Origin: Hsuehochloa calcarea
Taxonomy: Eukaryota; Streptophyta; Magnoliopsida; Poales; Poaceae
DNA: 64,000 bases
Assembly: GCA_036346395.1 (NCBI GenBank)
Contig: CM070596.1
Span: 3,100,001 to 3,164,000 of the forward strand
Reading direction: 5' to 3'
A program made the translations under genes and the position numbers. Below the pieces are notes generated by a model, which made no database searches, was not told the DNA's origin, and was given only the letters and a program-made list of their open reading frames with translations. Shown piece by piece: positions 11,123 to 22,849 of the stretch; position 1 is the first letter of the stretch; each line of letters starts with the position of its first letter.

Positions 11123-11945
11123 TTGAAACTAAGGCATGCAGTTATTGTTATTATAAATGTTCTCACTATATATGGATTGTGTTTTCAGGAGGATATTCTT
11201 TGATGGGCTACATCAGAGATATCCCGGTTTTCAAAGAAGACAATTACGGTGAATGGAAGAAAAAGATTGACCTGGCCTTCGTTTTAGCTGAGGTGGACTG
11301 GGTAGTCACCACACCGTGTCCTACAGAGCCTGTGGCACCGGTGAGGGAGGCAAATGAGAATGATGCTGCTTGGCAGACCAAACAGAGGGACTTTGCTCCC
11401 ATAAAAATGTCATATGATCTTGATCATAAAAAGTGGGTCACTGCCAACAAGAAATGTTTGGCTGTGATAAAGAACACGATTGAACCTGCAATTGTGGGCT
11501 CAATCGCAGAGTGTGACACTGTCACAGAGTACCTTGAGAAAATAAAGAGTCAGTTTACTGGCTCTTCAAATACTTATGCTACACAGCTGATTAAGCAGCT
11601 TGTGACATAAAGGTATTCTGGTGGTGGCAGTGGCATAAGAGAGCACATACTAAGGATGAGTAACTTGGCATCCAAGCTTAAACCAATGGATTTGGCTCTC
11701 AAGGATGAGTTCCTTATTCATTTGATTTTTGCTTCCTTGCCGGAAAGGTTTGACACCTTTGTTGTCAATTACAATATGCAGCCCGAGAAATGGGATTTAG
11801 AAAAGTGCATAGCTATGTGTGTGCAAGAGGAAGAAAGATTTAAATCCTCACATGGTGGTTCTATAAACTATGTGAAGGACAACAAGAAAAGGAACTTCAA
11901 CAGCAACTTCTCAAAGAACAAGGAAAAGCCCCGTCTATCACCTCA

Positions 11946-12161
11946 GTGAGAATAAGTTTGCGAAGAGACAAAGATCAGTGTCTTCACTGCAAGAAGACGA
12001 GACACTACAAGAAGAATTGTCCCGATTACTTAAAGATGATAATGGCAAAGAAAGGTGAGAACATTATTACCTTTATAAATGAATCCATGTATGTGCAATA
12101 TTCGAAATCTACTTGGTGGATTGATTCAGGAGCAACTATTCATGTTGCCAATTCTTTATAG
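11946..12161 (+). pseudogene. copia zinc knuckle and protease start
   Basis: This frame holds a CCHC zinc knuckle, C-x2-C-x4-H-x4-C, at residues 13-26. The Gly usually found before the His is replaced by Arg. It ends with a protease active site Trp-Trp-Ile-Asp-Ser-Gly-Ala-Thr. A frameshift separates it from gag upstream and another, near 12160, from the rest of the protease. In a live element it would bind RNA and process the polyprotein. Confidence 0.85.
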
Positions 12162-13440
12162 GGATTCCGTTCGACGAGGACTACGCAAAGAAAAGAAAGA
12201 TGCATTAAAGTCGCAAATGGAGTCCAAGCTGAAGTTGAAGCCGTTGGCGATCTTTCATTAGAGCTAGCTGATGGTTTCACTCTTTTACTTAGAGATGTTC
12301 TTTATGTTCCCTCTTTACAGAGGAATTTGATTAGTGTTTCAAAATTGGACAATGATGGTTATGATTGTCATTTTGGAAATGGCAATATGAAATAATGTTT
12401 AATAAAGAATGTGTTGGTCTTGCCATCAAACAAGATGAGCTTTATTTATTGTCACTTCGTGAAAATGTGAATTCCGTATGTGATGTGAATGAGCGTATAT
12501 CCTCGCCTAAGAATGCGAACAGAAAACGAAAGACAACTCATAAGGCATCGTCGAAATTATAGCACTGTCGTTTAGGCCACATTTCGAGGGGGAGAATAGA
12601 AAGACTAGTTAAGAATGATATTCTTCCTCTATTAGAGTTCTCAGACTTAGAACAATGCAGAGAATGCATTAAAGGAAAATATGTAAAGAAAATTAAGAAA
12701 GACGCAAAAAGAAGCACAGGAGTTCTACAAATTATACACACAGACATTTGTGGTTCTTTTCCTGTGAAAAGTGTGGATGGATATGACTCGTTCATAACAT
12801 TCACGGATGATTACTCCCGTTATGGATATATTTATCAAATCAAAGAAAGAAATGAAGCCTTGGATAAATTCAAGATATTTAAGGCTGAAGTTGAAAACCA
12901 ACACGATTTAAAGATTAAGATAGTTCGATCTGATCGTGGGGGGAGTACTACGGTCGACATACCCCATATGGACAAGTTCCTAGACCTTTGCAAGGTTTTT
13001 ACAGAAAATGGCATAGTGGCCCGAGATTCTACAAGGCGAACCTCAAAGAAATGGAGTGGTGAAAGACGCAACCGTACCCTGATGGATATGGTGCGAAGCA
13101 TGATGAGATACTCCACACTCCCATTGAGTTTATGGATGGAGGCGTTGAAAACCGCCATTCATATTCTCAATAGAGTACCTAGTAAGTCGGTGTCCAAAAC
13201 ACCGTACGAGTTGTGGACAGGAAGAGCTCCCTCACTAAACCACTTACGTGTGTGGGGGAGTCCTGCTGAGGCTAAAGTATTTAACCCAAACCTTGGAAAG
13301 CTTGATCCCAAAACAGTAAGTTGCCATTTCATTGGCTACCCTGAAAAGTCAAAAGGTTTTCGTTTCTACTGTCCAGACAAATATACAAAGTTTGTAGAAA
13401 ACGAGACACGCTATCTTCTTAGAGGATGAAATGATGAGGG
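12160..13440 (+). pseudogene. copia protease end, pre-integrase and integrase region
   Basis: The GAG-pre-integrase domain is recognisable from His-Cys-Arg-Leu-Gly-His near 12562. It is preceded by a TAG at 12559-12561 where a Trp codon is usual. The integrase core (12764-13429) shows the first Asp in Thr-Asp-Ile-Cys-Gly, the second in Ser-Asp-Arg-Gly-Gly, and a Gly-Glu-Arg-Arg-Asn-Arg stretch that retains the likely catalytic Glu, although the preceding residues are scrambled. It would insert cDNA into the genome. The stop and frameshifts show it is inactive. Confidence 0.85.
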
Positions 13441-14797
13441 GGAGCATGGTGGCTCGAGAGATTGATCTTGAAGAGAAGCGGGTATATGTGCCCACTCCGA
13501 TGATTCAAGAGCCATTCTTCACACTACCTGCTGTCGCTGCACCGACGGTACAAGACACTGTGGTGCTAGCACCTGTTATTGTTCCTCCTGTGGCAACAAT
13601 GAATGAGAATGAGGAACCCGTTCTTCAGGATCCTATAGAACCTATTGCCACAAATGAGGGGAGCAACAAAGAATTTCAAATGAAGATGTACCAAATGAGG
13701 AGGCCCCGAGGAGGTCTCAAAGAGTAAGAAGATCAGTTATTTCTGATGATTATCAGCTTTATCATACAGAGGAATTCCAAATGGAGGATGATCCCACCTC
13801 ATTTGAAGAAGCCATGAGAAGCGAAAATTTTTCAAAATGGCTTGAGGCCATGGAAGAGGAAATGAGGTCCATGAAGGCTAATAAAGTCTGGGACTTGGAA
13901 ATTATTCCTAAAGGAGCCAAAACAGTAGGCTGTAAATGGGTCTACAAAACAAAGCTTGACTCCCAAGGGAATGTAGAAAGATTCAAAGCGCGACTTGTGG
14001 CAAAAGGCTTTACGCAAAGAGAATGGATTGATTACAATGAGACTTTTTCTCCAATCTCCTATAAAGATTCCTTCAGAATCATAATGGCATTAGTAGCACA
14101 TTATGATTTAGAGTTACATCAGATGGATGTAAAGACGGCATTTCTTAATGGGGATTTGGAGGAAAATGTTTACATGGCACAACCGAAAGGTTTTGTCGTG
14201 GAAGGAAATGAAAGAATGGGATGCCGCCTAAAGAAATCGATTTATGAGTTAAAGCAAGCTTCAAGACAGTGGTACTTGAAGTTTGACAGTACAATAAGAA
14301 AATTTGGGTTTAAAGAGAATGTAGAGAACAACTGTGTCTATACAAAGTTTAAAGATGGGAAGTTTGTCTTCCTAATCCTGTATGTAGATGATATCCTACT
14401 GGCTAGTAGTGATGTCAGTCTGCTATTGGAGACAAAGAAGTTTTTGTCCTCAAACTTTGATATGAAAGATCTTGGTGAAGCTTCGTTCGTTCTAGGGATC
14501 GAAATTCACCGGGATAGAAACAAGGGTATATTGGGACTGTCACAAAAAGCATACATAGAGAAAGTATTAAAGAAATTTGGTATGCATAAATGTAGTCTTT
14601 CACCTGCACCTATAGTCAAGGGCGACAGATATGGGGATTTTCAATGCCCAAGGAACCAGTACGAGCTCGATCAAATAAAATCGGTTCCATATGCTTCATT
14701 ATCGGAAGCTTGCAAGATGCTCAAGTGTGTACGCATACGACTTAGCGTTTGTTACCGGTTTATTTGGCGATTCGAGCAATCTCGAATAGAACATTGA
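13431..14797 (+). pseudogene. copia reverse transcriptase
   Basis: After a proline-rich linker (13431-13727), a 338-residue frame (13781-14797) carries the RVT_2 domain of copia elements. It includes the Trp-Val-Tyr-Lys-Thr-Lys start, a Gln-Met-Asp-Val-Lys-Thr-Ala-Phe-Leu motif and the catalytic Tyr-Val-Asp-Asp at about 14381-14392. The frame is lost at its C-terminal end near 14700, where the normal Tyr-Ala-Ser region breaks down. It would copy element RNA into DNA in the particle. Confidence 0.9.
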
Positions 14798-14799
14798 AA

Positions 14800-15340
14800 T
14801 TGATAAAGAAAGTCTTGCGTTATTTGCAAGGAACAAAAGGCCTCATGATGACATACGAAGATCGATTCACTCCATATAGTGGGGTATCTGATTCGATTTT
14901 GCGGAGATGATAGAAAGTCGACATCGGGATATGTGTTCACTCATTGAAGGAACTATATCGTGGAAAAGCTCAAAGCAAACCGTCACTACATCTTCCACAA
15001 TGTATGCCGAGTTTGTAGCATGTTATGAGGCTACAGGCGGGTGAATCGGCTAAAGAAGTTCATACCCGGTTTAAAAGTGGTTGACGACATCAATAGACCA
15101 CTTAAGTTGTACTGCGATAATGAACCCGCAGTAATGTATGCCCACAACAATAAGTCAAGTGGTGCTGCCAAACACATTGACATAAAGTACTATGTTGTGA
15201 AAGATAAAGTTCGGGATCAAATTATAAATCTTGAGCATATAAGTACCGCAAAGATGTTAGCGGATCCGCTTACTAAAGGCTTACCACCCAACGTGTTCAG
15301 AGAACATATAGCCGGCATGGGTTTAAGGGAAAGCCTATGA
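14800..15340 (+). pseudogene. copia RNase H
   Basis: The first part (14800-15040) is frameshifted. The last 99 residues (15041-15340) are a clean copia RNase H end with Tyr-Cys-Asp-Asn-Glu-Pro-Ala, then His-Ile-Asp-Ile-Lys-Tyr-Tyr, then Ala-Asp-Pro-Leu-Thr-Lys-Gly-Leu. It would remove the RNA strand during cDNA synthesis. Confidence 0.85.
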
Positions 15341-15519
15341 ATCCTGGACTAAAAGATGGTCCAAAAGATTAAAGTAACTATTTCAGAACAAAGAGGTGTG
15401 TTGTAGCTGTTGAATCTATCGGCGATTGACCGTGACGATGAGACATGTTCTATGCACTAATCTGTGATGGAATGAGTAAAGCCAAAAGTAATTAAAAGAT
15501 AAAGCATAGACTGAGATCA

Positions 15520-15529
15520 AGGGGGAGAA
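15520..15529 (+). other. polypurine tract of the copia element
   Basis: The run AGGGGGAGAA directly precedes the TGTTAG start of the 3' LTR, the standard position for the plus-strand primer. Confidence 0.85.
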
Positions 15530-15968
15530 TGTTAGAGTGATCTCGGGCATTTGGCCCAACGGCCAAATGCCCACCCCATCGATCAGGCTACGATCGGGGC
15601 GCCATTAAATGGTGGTGGGCCTCGTCGCCGCCGCCATATAAAGAAGAAGGGGCGGCGGCACGCAACACGAGGTTCACCGTGCCGCCCGAAACCCTAACCC
15701 ACAAGAACCCTAGACCGATCTAGAGGGAGGCGCTGAAGCGACGGGATTCACCACCGGCCACGCTCCAGCGACGGGATCCACCACCGGCCATCACCGCCGC
15801 CCAGAAGACGCCGCCACCAGGGAGAACCCTTCACCGACGAACCGCCATGGCCAACCCTACCTTCTCTACATCGGACGGTAACCCTAATCTCTCTCTCTCT
15901 CGGTTTCTCTCGGACCCGAACCAAAAACCCCAGATCTAACCCAAAAGATCAAAAGAAAGAATACTACG
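15530..15968 (+). repeat. 3' LTR of the copia element
   Basis: This has the same length as the 5' LTR. Differences cluster near 15583-15655, with a few single changes later and a final A-to-G. It also keeps the ATG in GCCATGGC (about 15847) and the donor-like ACG/GTAACC after it. Confidence 0.95.
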
Positions 15969-15973
15969 GTGGC

Positions 15974-17880
15974 TTGTTGAGTGATTTGAACGAGGGATAA
16001 TATATGCTGGGGTCTTGTTTCTTCGCCGCGTAGTACGTGACTGCTGCATCATTCTACAGTCAGTTTAAGAGGCCTTGATTGAACGTACATTCAGAGGAGC
16101 CATCTGGTCAGGATCAAGCCCATCAAAACCAAAATCAAAATCGAAAATCGAACCTCTCCGTCAGAATCCAACCTTTCGATACGTGATCGCTGAATCGAAA
16201 GCAGCCTAACCTCTCCAGAAAGGCCCCTAGGGTCTCGGCAGACAGAACCGGGCTCATGTTGTTGCTAGTCGAGTCTCCTGACGCTCCGAGAAAAGCAACA
16301 TGGCTTAGACGCTTAGCTTTATGCCACCTCCTGGCTAACTAATCTCGAGCGGTTAATTAGCCACACAAACTCCGGTCTTTCACTGGCTTGTTGGTGACTA
16401 CTCGAATCACCAAAAGCAGCAGCCTGCTAATCTACCTTTGGGGGGGAATAAAGCTGCCTGCTGCAACACTGCATCTTTGGATTAGGGAAAAAAGTAACTT
16501 TGAGAAGAGATCACTGCGGCCTGCGCGCGCGATCGATGCTGTATTGCTGCCGTGTGCGACATGTACTGCAGCACCAGCGGAGCAAGAAAAAGAATGGCCA
16601 TTTTCGTTTTGGTGCCGCTGACTGCTCATGAGGCTGGGAAGGAAGAGAAGAAGGGGGGGAAAACCTGCATTTTCAGAGAGCAAAGCAGCAGCTTTCCAAC
16701 AAGAAAGACAAGTGTGCAGGAATTCGTGTGGCAATCGGACTCAGCTTTGGGCTGAGGGGCCCAAATCGTACATTATCACTAGTAGTTCATTGCAGTACAT
16801 TAGCCATGGGGGAGTCAGTATTTGGGTTGTTCTCTTCTGGGCTTGTAAGTAGTAAGAATGGGAAGAATGATTGAAGCTCATGGCCCCATTGATACATGGA
16901 GCTTTTCTTTGTCGGCTTTCTGTCCCATGGAGTCTTGACACTTCGACGTCGGTGTAGATGCAGTACATAGCCTAGGTGTGCTATAACCTCAAGAAACTGC
17001 AAGGAATATTTTCACTGTGTTGGATTCAGCGTTTGATCCCCTATCTTTCCAGCGTTTTTGTAGTCGTGGCCACTGCAACTGCCAAGAAACCAGTTTAGGC
17101 CGGCCTCTAGGGTCCTGGACCAGCTTTGACGAAAGTTTTGGGACACACATAACATACATACCTACGTACAGGGTACAGCAGTAAGTGCTTTTCTTTGTCC
17201 TGAGGATAAAGTAACGCATCGATCTGCCCTGAATTCCCGGTTGACAAAGTGCGTGGCTCTCGGGAGATCAATCACTCCGTGCATGAATGAATGATCCTCT
17301 GTGGCACAGTTAATTCGCCTGAATTCCGAACTCCAATGGTATTGTTCAACTCTCGACTTCAACCTAGGCTACACGCACACGGACAGAGATGGAATCAAGA
17401 CTGCATCTTGGACTGATCTACTCAAACAAGTCAACTAAACCTAGAAACTAATACAAGATTAAAACTCACACATTGATGCTATTTAGATTGACAGATTGGG
17501 CTTTGGGTTATGTTGATTGCCGGTATACAGTTTCTATTTTTTTGTATGTGCTGCTGAATATCGAACACTCTCGTATGCCTTTTGTTCCATCCATTTGGCT
17601 GCACACAAGAGCCAGAACACTCCTCCGTCGATCGATTGATGCCTCCTCCCAGTACGAATCGCATGGATGCTCAGCTCACACCGACGCCATCACAGTTCAC
17701 AAGACCCCAGCTTGGCGTGCAGGCCGAGAACGAACGGCACGAACCCCGCGAAGGCTGCATGCATCCTCGCGACCATGCATTTTGCTCGTCCCTGCTCCTG
17801 CACCTTATGCCATGTCATGTGTCCAGCGGGAGGAGGAGGAACGGTAAGGAGAAATAGAGTTGGAATTTGGACTGTGTTTT
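15974..17880. other. gene-free spacer
   Basis: This continues the sequence interrupted by the copia element. Many short frames exist, none with a domain, codon pattern or splice support. I see no RNA gene. Confidence 0.4.
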
Positions 17881-17909
17881 TTTTTTTTTGAGTCAGTTCG
17901 AAATTTAGT

Positions 17910-18385
17910 CAGTACAGCACGGTTTAAATGCGGCACAGCACGGCAAGTGGTGGGCCGGACCAACACGACACGAATAGCGGGCTGGATCGGGCTTGAGAAT
18001 GCGGCCCGTTGAGCGATACGACACGATCAATTGGGCCGTGTTTGGGCCGGCACGGCATGAAATAGGCCTAACCTTCTCGTTTTTGCCCAATTCCTCCCTC
18101 AACCTAACCCAATCACCCCCCACACCGGCTTAGCCCAACCAATCATTTCCTTCTGCCACCCGGCCTGGCCCACGGGTGTCTTTGTCTTCCTGGACGGTGG
18201 AGGCGGCGGTTGTCGTCTTCTCATGCGTCTATAGTTACTTAGGGTTGGGCTTGGACTGGCACGGTACGATCCCAGCACAGCGGGCTTTGAGTCGTGCCTG
18301 AGTCTGATCAGAGACGAGACAGTCGGACGACACGACACGATAAGATGATCGAGCCGAACTGGCACGGCACAACGCAGTTCAAACC
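17910..18385. repeat. GC-rich inverted-repeat element rich in ACGACACG motifs
   Basis: The left flank (a CACGGTTTAAATGCGG-like end) and the right flank read in reverse (a GTGGTTTGAACTGCG-like end) are imperfect inverted repeats. The interior is dense in GGCACGACACG-type words, a pattern seen in a common grass repeat. I found no clear target duplication, so the boundaries are approximate. Confidence 0.35.
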
Positions 18386-20586
18386 ACGATAAACCTGGAC
18401 CACGGCCCAATACCCACTCCAAGTAGAAACAGCCACGGCGCAGCCTAGTCGCTGCTGCACCGTCTCCCATGCAAATGCGTCTCCGGCCCCCGATACCCTG
18501 CTGCATTTGTCTCTATCGCACAGGATCGCTTCTAGGGAGGCATGGACACTATTTGCTCCTTCCTTCCATGCATCGGGACAAGAGAAGGCTTACAAGTACC
18601 AGCACATTTTCAGAGCTCATGCCTCTCTCTCTCTCATGGCCTGCCTGCAGGCTCGCACCTGTCTGATCTTTGGCCGCGTTCCCCATCACGCGTGCCGGCA
18701 AACCGCGCGCCCCAAATCATGCGCCTTTTGCGTAAGAAGGCGTCGCGTCTCAGGTCTCGGAGATTACGTTTCATAGTCCTCTAGTCTCGCTGCCTTCTGG
18801 CTGGGTAAAAGCGCGTTTCACAGCACTAGCTCCACTCTGCTGCAGCACTATACTACTATGGTACTGCTAGTATATATATATATATAACTACGCATGCATC
18901 ATGCATGGTAAAGTAAGCTCCACACACACACACACTCTTGTCTCACTAACTGTTAAGGGTTGTTCTTGCAGGTCACACCCTCACCTCACTACTGATCTCA
19001 CTCGTCCTAGCTGATAAAGCGCTCGTTCCTCGTCACCCTAATTCTCTCTCATGCTGAAGAAACCCCTGCTCATGCACGTGCTCCGAAACCCATTCATCGA
19101 TCTCCGACTGACCCGATAATACCCTGGCCAATTCCTTATTTGCCATTAAAAATTTGCTTTATATCTTATATGTCACTACTCATTGTGTCACTGACATGTA
19201 TGCCAGTGACGACGCAATCAAGGATTTTGAAAAATTACGGTGGCACGTGCGAAATTAACCCGTGATAATACGACAAGCATAGTGGTGAGCGATCAATCCA
19301 TGGATAGATTGCTGCTGGCCGTCACATTTACATGCATGCATGGTGGTACACTGGTACTATAGGACCAACTATTGGTAGCTAGGCGTGCAGCAGGCAGAGC
19401 GTCCGGATCGGACTATTCTCCTCGTCCGTGGATGATTGACACTTGGTAATATAGGTAGGGCCGGCTGTAGCACTCTTCGGGTTCAAAACAGAGGGCGTTA
19501 TATGCTAGCGGAACTCGATGTAAACTGCTAATGGGGTGTTTGCGTCGGCATATATAGACGCTTTTTTTTATAAGGGAAAGCTTGGTGTTTGATACTACAT
19601 AATAAATTGGCATTTTTTTTAAAAAATAAATAAATAAATTACAGGAATAAATAATCGAAAAAGAAAATTTACAAAACTAAACCAATTCAATTGGCGACAG
19701 GGACTTCTCCAGTGTTATCGCACGTGAATAGAAAACCGAACCCACTCCTATTACAAATTCCTATTTTAATTCGAAATTTAAACTACTCTAATTGCTGAAA
19801 ATATATTAAACTATCCTATTACAAGTAATTTCAAAATTAATCTCTTTTAAAGAAAGATCCGAATTGGAATTGCTCCAATCCAAATCTATTTCGGATTCTT
19901 ATGATGAAAATGCATTGATTTCGGAACTAAGATCCGAATTGGAATTGCTCCCCCTTCGGCCTACCTCCCTCTCCTTGCTCTTGACCGAATCTTGTTCTTA
20001 TTTCTTTCTCTATTAATGCATAATAGACTTAACTTGAGATTTAACACACACTTACAACTTAAAAATATTAACCGCCGCAGTAGATACGTCGTCTGGAGCC
20101 ACATCGCAATGCCGATGAGTACAGACTCCGTAGCCAAATCATACTAGGAATCTACGGCATCGTTGGACCCTATATGTACGAAGTGCTTGTGATGCTAGCT
20201 GTGCATCGTGTTGAGCGCGAAGGCTTTCCATTGTTGCCCGATTATCTACGAAATTGCCTCCATCTCCACGTCCTCCGATGTGAGTTGCTACGACAGAGAC
20301 CGCGAAAGCGACGCCGCCCCTCCCTTGCCTGCTAGCTTTAGCTATCCCAACAAGAAAGAAAGGGAGGGAGGGAGGGAGCAACTCTAATCCTAGCAATCAG
20401 CAGCATCGATGGGCCAGAGTTTCCTCTCTTTTTTTTTTTTTTTTTTTTTACCGCGGAAGGTGACATGCCGCGAGATGAGACCACGAAACTCGAACTGTCC
20501 CGATTCGGTCGTCTTCTGCAGCGATTTTGTGTTGTAGGAATACTATTTTTTATGCTAATTTTACTGTTTCATTCCGAAAAGATACT
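18386..20586. other. gene-free spacer with simple repeats
   Basis: No gene is supported. Simple sequence includes (TA)n at about 18871-18887, (CA)n at about 18922-18933, a GGGA run near 20360-20376, and a 22-bp poly-T at 20428-20449. Confidence 0.4.
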
Positions 20587-20856
20587 ATTTCAGCGAAGAC
20601 TCAGTACGGGCCATGGACGAGAAGCTCCCAATGCTCGTTCCATTTCCATGGCATACAGGTAAAGCAAGGCTGAAAACTCTATCTAGTACAGTACTAGTCG
20701 ATTTTATAAAGACGTCATTTCAGCCAAGACTCGATGGGCCAGGGGGTGATGAGAAGCTCCCAATGGTCGTTCCATTTCCGTGGCATACAGGCAAAGCAAG
20801 GCTGAAATCTCTTGCCATGTAAACGCATCTATCTAGTACCAACACTAGTAGATTTT
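20587..20856 (+). repeat. tandem duplication, two units of about 130 bp
   Basis: The unit beginning ATTTCAGCGAAGACTC at 20587 recurs as ATTTCAGCCAAGACTC at 20717. Both contain GAGAAGCTCCCAATG, GTTCCATTTCC and GGCATACAGG, and both run to a CTATCTAGTAC stretch. Divergence is modest. Coding potential is not convincing. Confidence 0.8.
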
Positions 20857-21543
20857 ACCCCCCAACACAAGAACTGAAACATCTTGCATCGAATGATTCT
20901 GTTTTTTGTTTGCTCCAACTGGATCGTGCTCATTACTGCTAGATTCGATGGTTTGACGATTGTTTTTGTTTTCTAGCTGACAGCGACCAGGGTAATTATA
21001 TAGTGTAAATTAGTAGTACATAATCCGCTTGTTTGGCTGACATTATAACTGACTTTAGTATGTTGGGTACAAATTAAAGCCTGTTTTTTAACACATAAGA
21101 GCAGCTTTGACACGTGCCTACTTGCTTAACTGTCTTCCTGTTTTCTAATAATGATTTAGTGCATATGGTTGCTAAATGATACTCCATGTACTATTAGTTG
21201 GTAGTATAAGACAAGTGTACTTCAGCTAGCTGCATGGGAGACCTGTGCAATGACAGGTTGTAATAAGTGCTGACTGAGCAGAGAGCTGCTAGCTTTGCCT
21301 TTTGCCTTTCTCTTTTTTCTGCCTTTGTTTTTGCAGATTTTGCTTTGCCCTTTATTTATGGAGAGTGATGGCTGACCTTCTGATGTGTTCCTTTAGCATT
21401 AGCAATGTCCTTCCATAAATTAGTTAGGATTTAGAACAAAAAAAAAGACATGTTTTTCTTTATATAATTAGGCCATGGGATTCTTTGTGGTTGTATTGTT
21501 TGTTTTCCAAGGGTTGAGGTTCCACTGTCTTGGCTGTTAAGAG
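20857..21543. other. gene-free spacer
   Basis: AT-rich sequence with no supported gene. Confidence 0.4.
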
Positions 21544-21928
21544 TGTTGAAATTAATGTTGATTGTGCTCGCAGCGCTTCACTTAGTTTGAGTGCACACAC
21601 ACTCTTGGCTGTACATGCATTTGCGTGGCAGTGTGTTGTTAGTGGGTCAAGTTTGTTAGCCTGAATGTGTGCTAGCTGGCGAGTGGTGTGCGTGGCCCGA
21701 GTTCTAAGGATCGTGGCATGTAGACCGGATCATGATGCTACAATCCGGTAGGGTCTTTGTATTAGTACATAGTATATAGGTGTATGTTTCAACAACAGAT
21801 ACAAGGAAGCAAGGTGTAGAAAAGAAGTCAGCTTCTCCAACTCTATGTGTGTGTGTTTTTCATCCATATGTGTTCGTGTGAGTTGCGTACTCTGTGTTTC
21901 ACGTGTGTTAAGAGAATATAGGCCAACA
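21544..21928 (+). repeat. 5' LTR of the small LTR element
   Basis: It runs from TGTTGAAATT to CCAACA. Compared with the 3' copy, the region after the first 13 bp is shortened and rearranged. Confidence 0.8.
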
Positions 21929-22269
21929 ATTGGTATCAGAGTGAGGTGCGAAGAGAAGCCGTGCGGCGCAGCCAGGCAACACGCGCGCTCGGTCGGGCGA
22001 CAGCGGCTCTTGGAGGCGCTGAGGCTGCCTCAGGTGCGCGCGGAGTTGCAATGCGCACGATGCAACACGTGTGGCCGATAGCGGCATGGTAGCTAGCGGG
22101 GGCGCACGGGCTTGCGGTGATGGACACACGCAGGAGCTGCGCGTCTGGCGCGACGGCGAGAATGCGCAAGGCACGGTTGTGCGCAACAGTGTCCGTCATG
22201 GCGCGAGCGTAGCAGCGCACGGGGCGCGAAGCAACGTCGGCGGCCTGCGAGGCATGGCGATGACGGGTG

Positions 22270-22400
22270 CACCAACGATAGACTCCATGAGTGGAGGCCA
22301 GAGGTAGCGCAATGGCAGACTCCATGCGAGGTGGAGGTCGTGGGTGGCGGCAGACTCCAAGCGAGATGGAGGCCGGCGGTGGTGGTCGAGGCCATCGTTG
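22270..22400 (+). repeat. internal repeats of the small LTR element
   Basis: Three spaced copies of a GACTCCA(T/A)G followed by a GA(G/T)(G/A)TGGAGG(C/T) word lie in the interior. They give short frames on both strands that I do not regard as genes. Confidence 0.5.
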
Positions 22401-22849
22401 AGAAAGTCGGTGTGATGCCGACGTTGATGTCGTGCGGTCGGCAAGTGGAGGCGCGCGCTTTGGCGGTGTGGCATAAGACACAGAGCACGACAGCAGTGCG
22501 AAGCCGTTGTAAGAATTCGGCGTGCAGCCGAAGGCGGTGGTGTGAAGCCATCGTCGCTAGAGGAGTTGGTGTGCGAGACCTACAACAGCGCGATGAGTCG
22601 CGTAAGGTGCCCACGGAGGAGGCATCGATTGGTGGTGAGAGGCCGTAGGCAATGTTGTCTCGCTCGCGTTGGAGGCCACGAGTAGTGGTGTGATGCTGTT
22701 ACAAGGTAGATATCAACGTTGGGAAGACGTCGTCTGCAAGATGAAGAAGCCGTTGCGTGTGGCATGAAGAGGAGGAGGCCGTTGCGCGTGGTAAGAGGTT
22801 GCGGGCGATCCGCACCGGTGAGTCGACATGTCAAGATTAAGGGGGGAAA

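Larger units (their letters stand above)
9932..11949 (+). pseudogene. copia gag, apparently spliced, with a nonsense mutation
   Basis: The long gag frame encodes copia Gag and continues past a TAA at 11608-11610 to 11949. Its own first ATG is at 11203, but the frame is open upstream to an acceptor-like GTTTTCAG ending at 11188. A donor-like GGACG/GTAACC sits in the 5' LTR at 9962/9963, after an ATG at 9932 in a GCCATGGC context. Joining 9932-9962 to 11189 onward keeps the frame exactly: ten codons plus one base, then two bases. The predicted intron of 1226 nt removes the end of the LTR, the primer-binding site and the leader. Gag would form the particle and bind RNA. The join is an inference from frame and splice signals; the gag identity is secure. 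Confidence 0.75.
9615..15968 (+). mobile_element. full-length, mutated Ty1/copia retrotransposon, 6354 bp
   Basis: This complete element has two 439-bp LTRs (9615-10053 and 15530-15968) and a perfect 5-bp target duplication, GTGGC, at 9610-9614 and 15969-15973. Internally it has a primer-binding site, gag, protease, integrase, reverse transcriptase and RNase H in copia order, then a purine-rich tract. A hand comparison gives roughly a dozen or so differences between the LTRs (about 97% identity), so insertion is fairly recent. The coding region is dead: gag carries a TAA, the integrase region a TAG, and there are several frameshifts. The gag start appears to lie inside the 5' LTR and to need splicing (see 9932-11949). 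Confidence 0.95.

Noticed and set aside
20781..20800. Similarity to miR160 on the minus strand
   Set aside because: Only an 11-nt CCTGTATGCCA core matches, and there is no hairpin around it.
21936..22614. Overlapping 173- and 181-codon minus-strand ORFs
   Set aside because: They are antisense in the interior of a small LTR element, low in complexity, and explained by the GC-rich repeats there.
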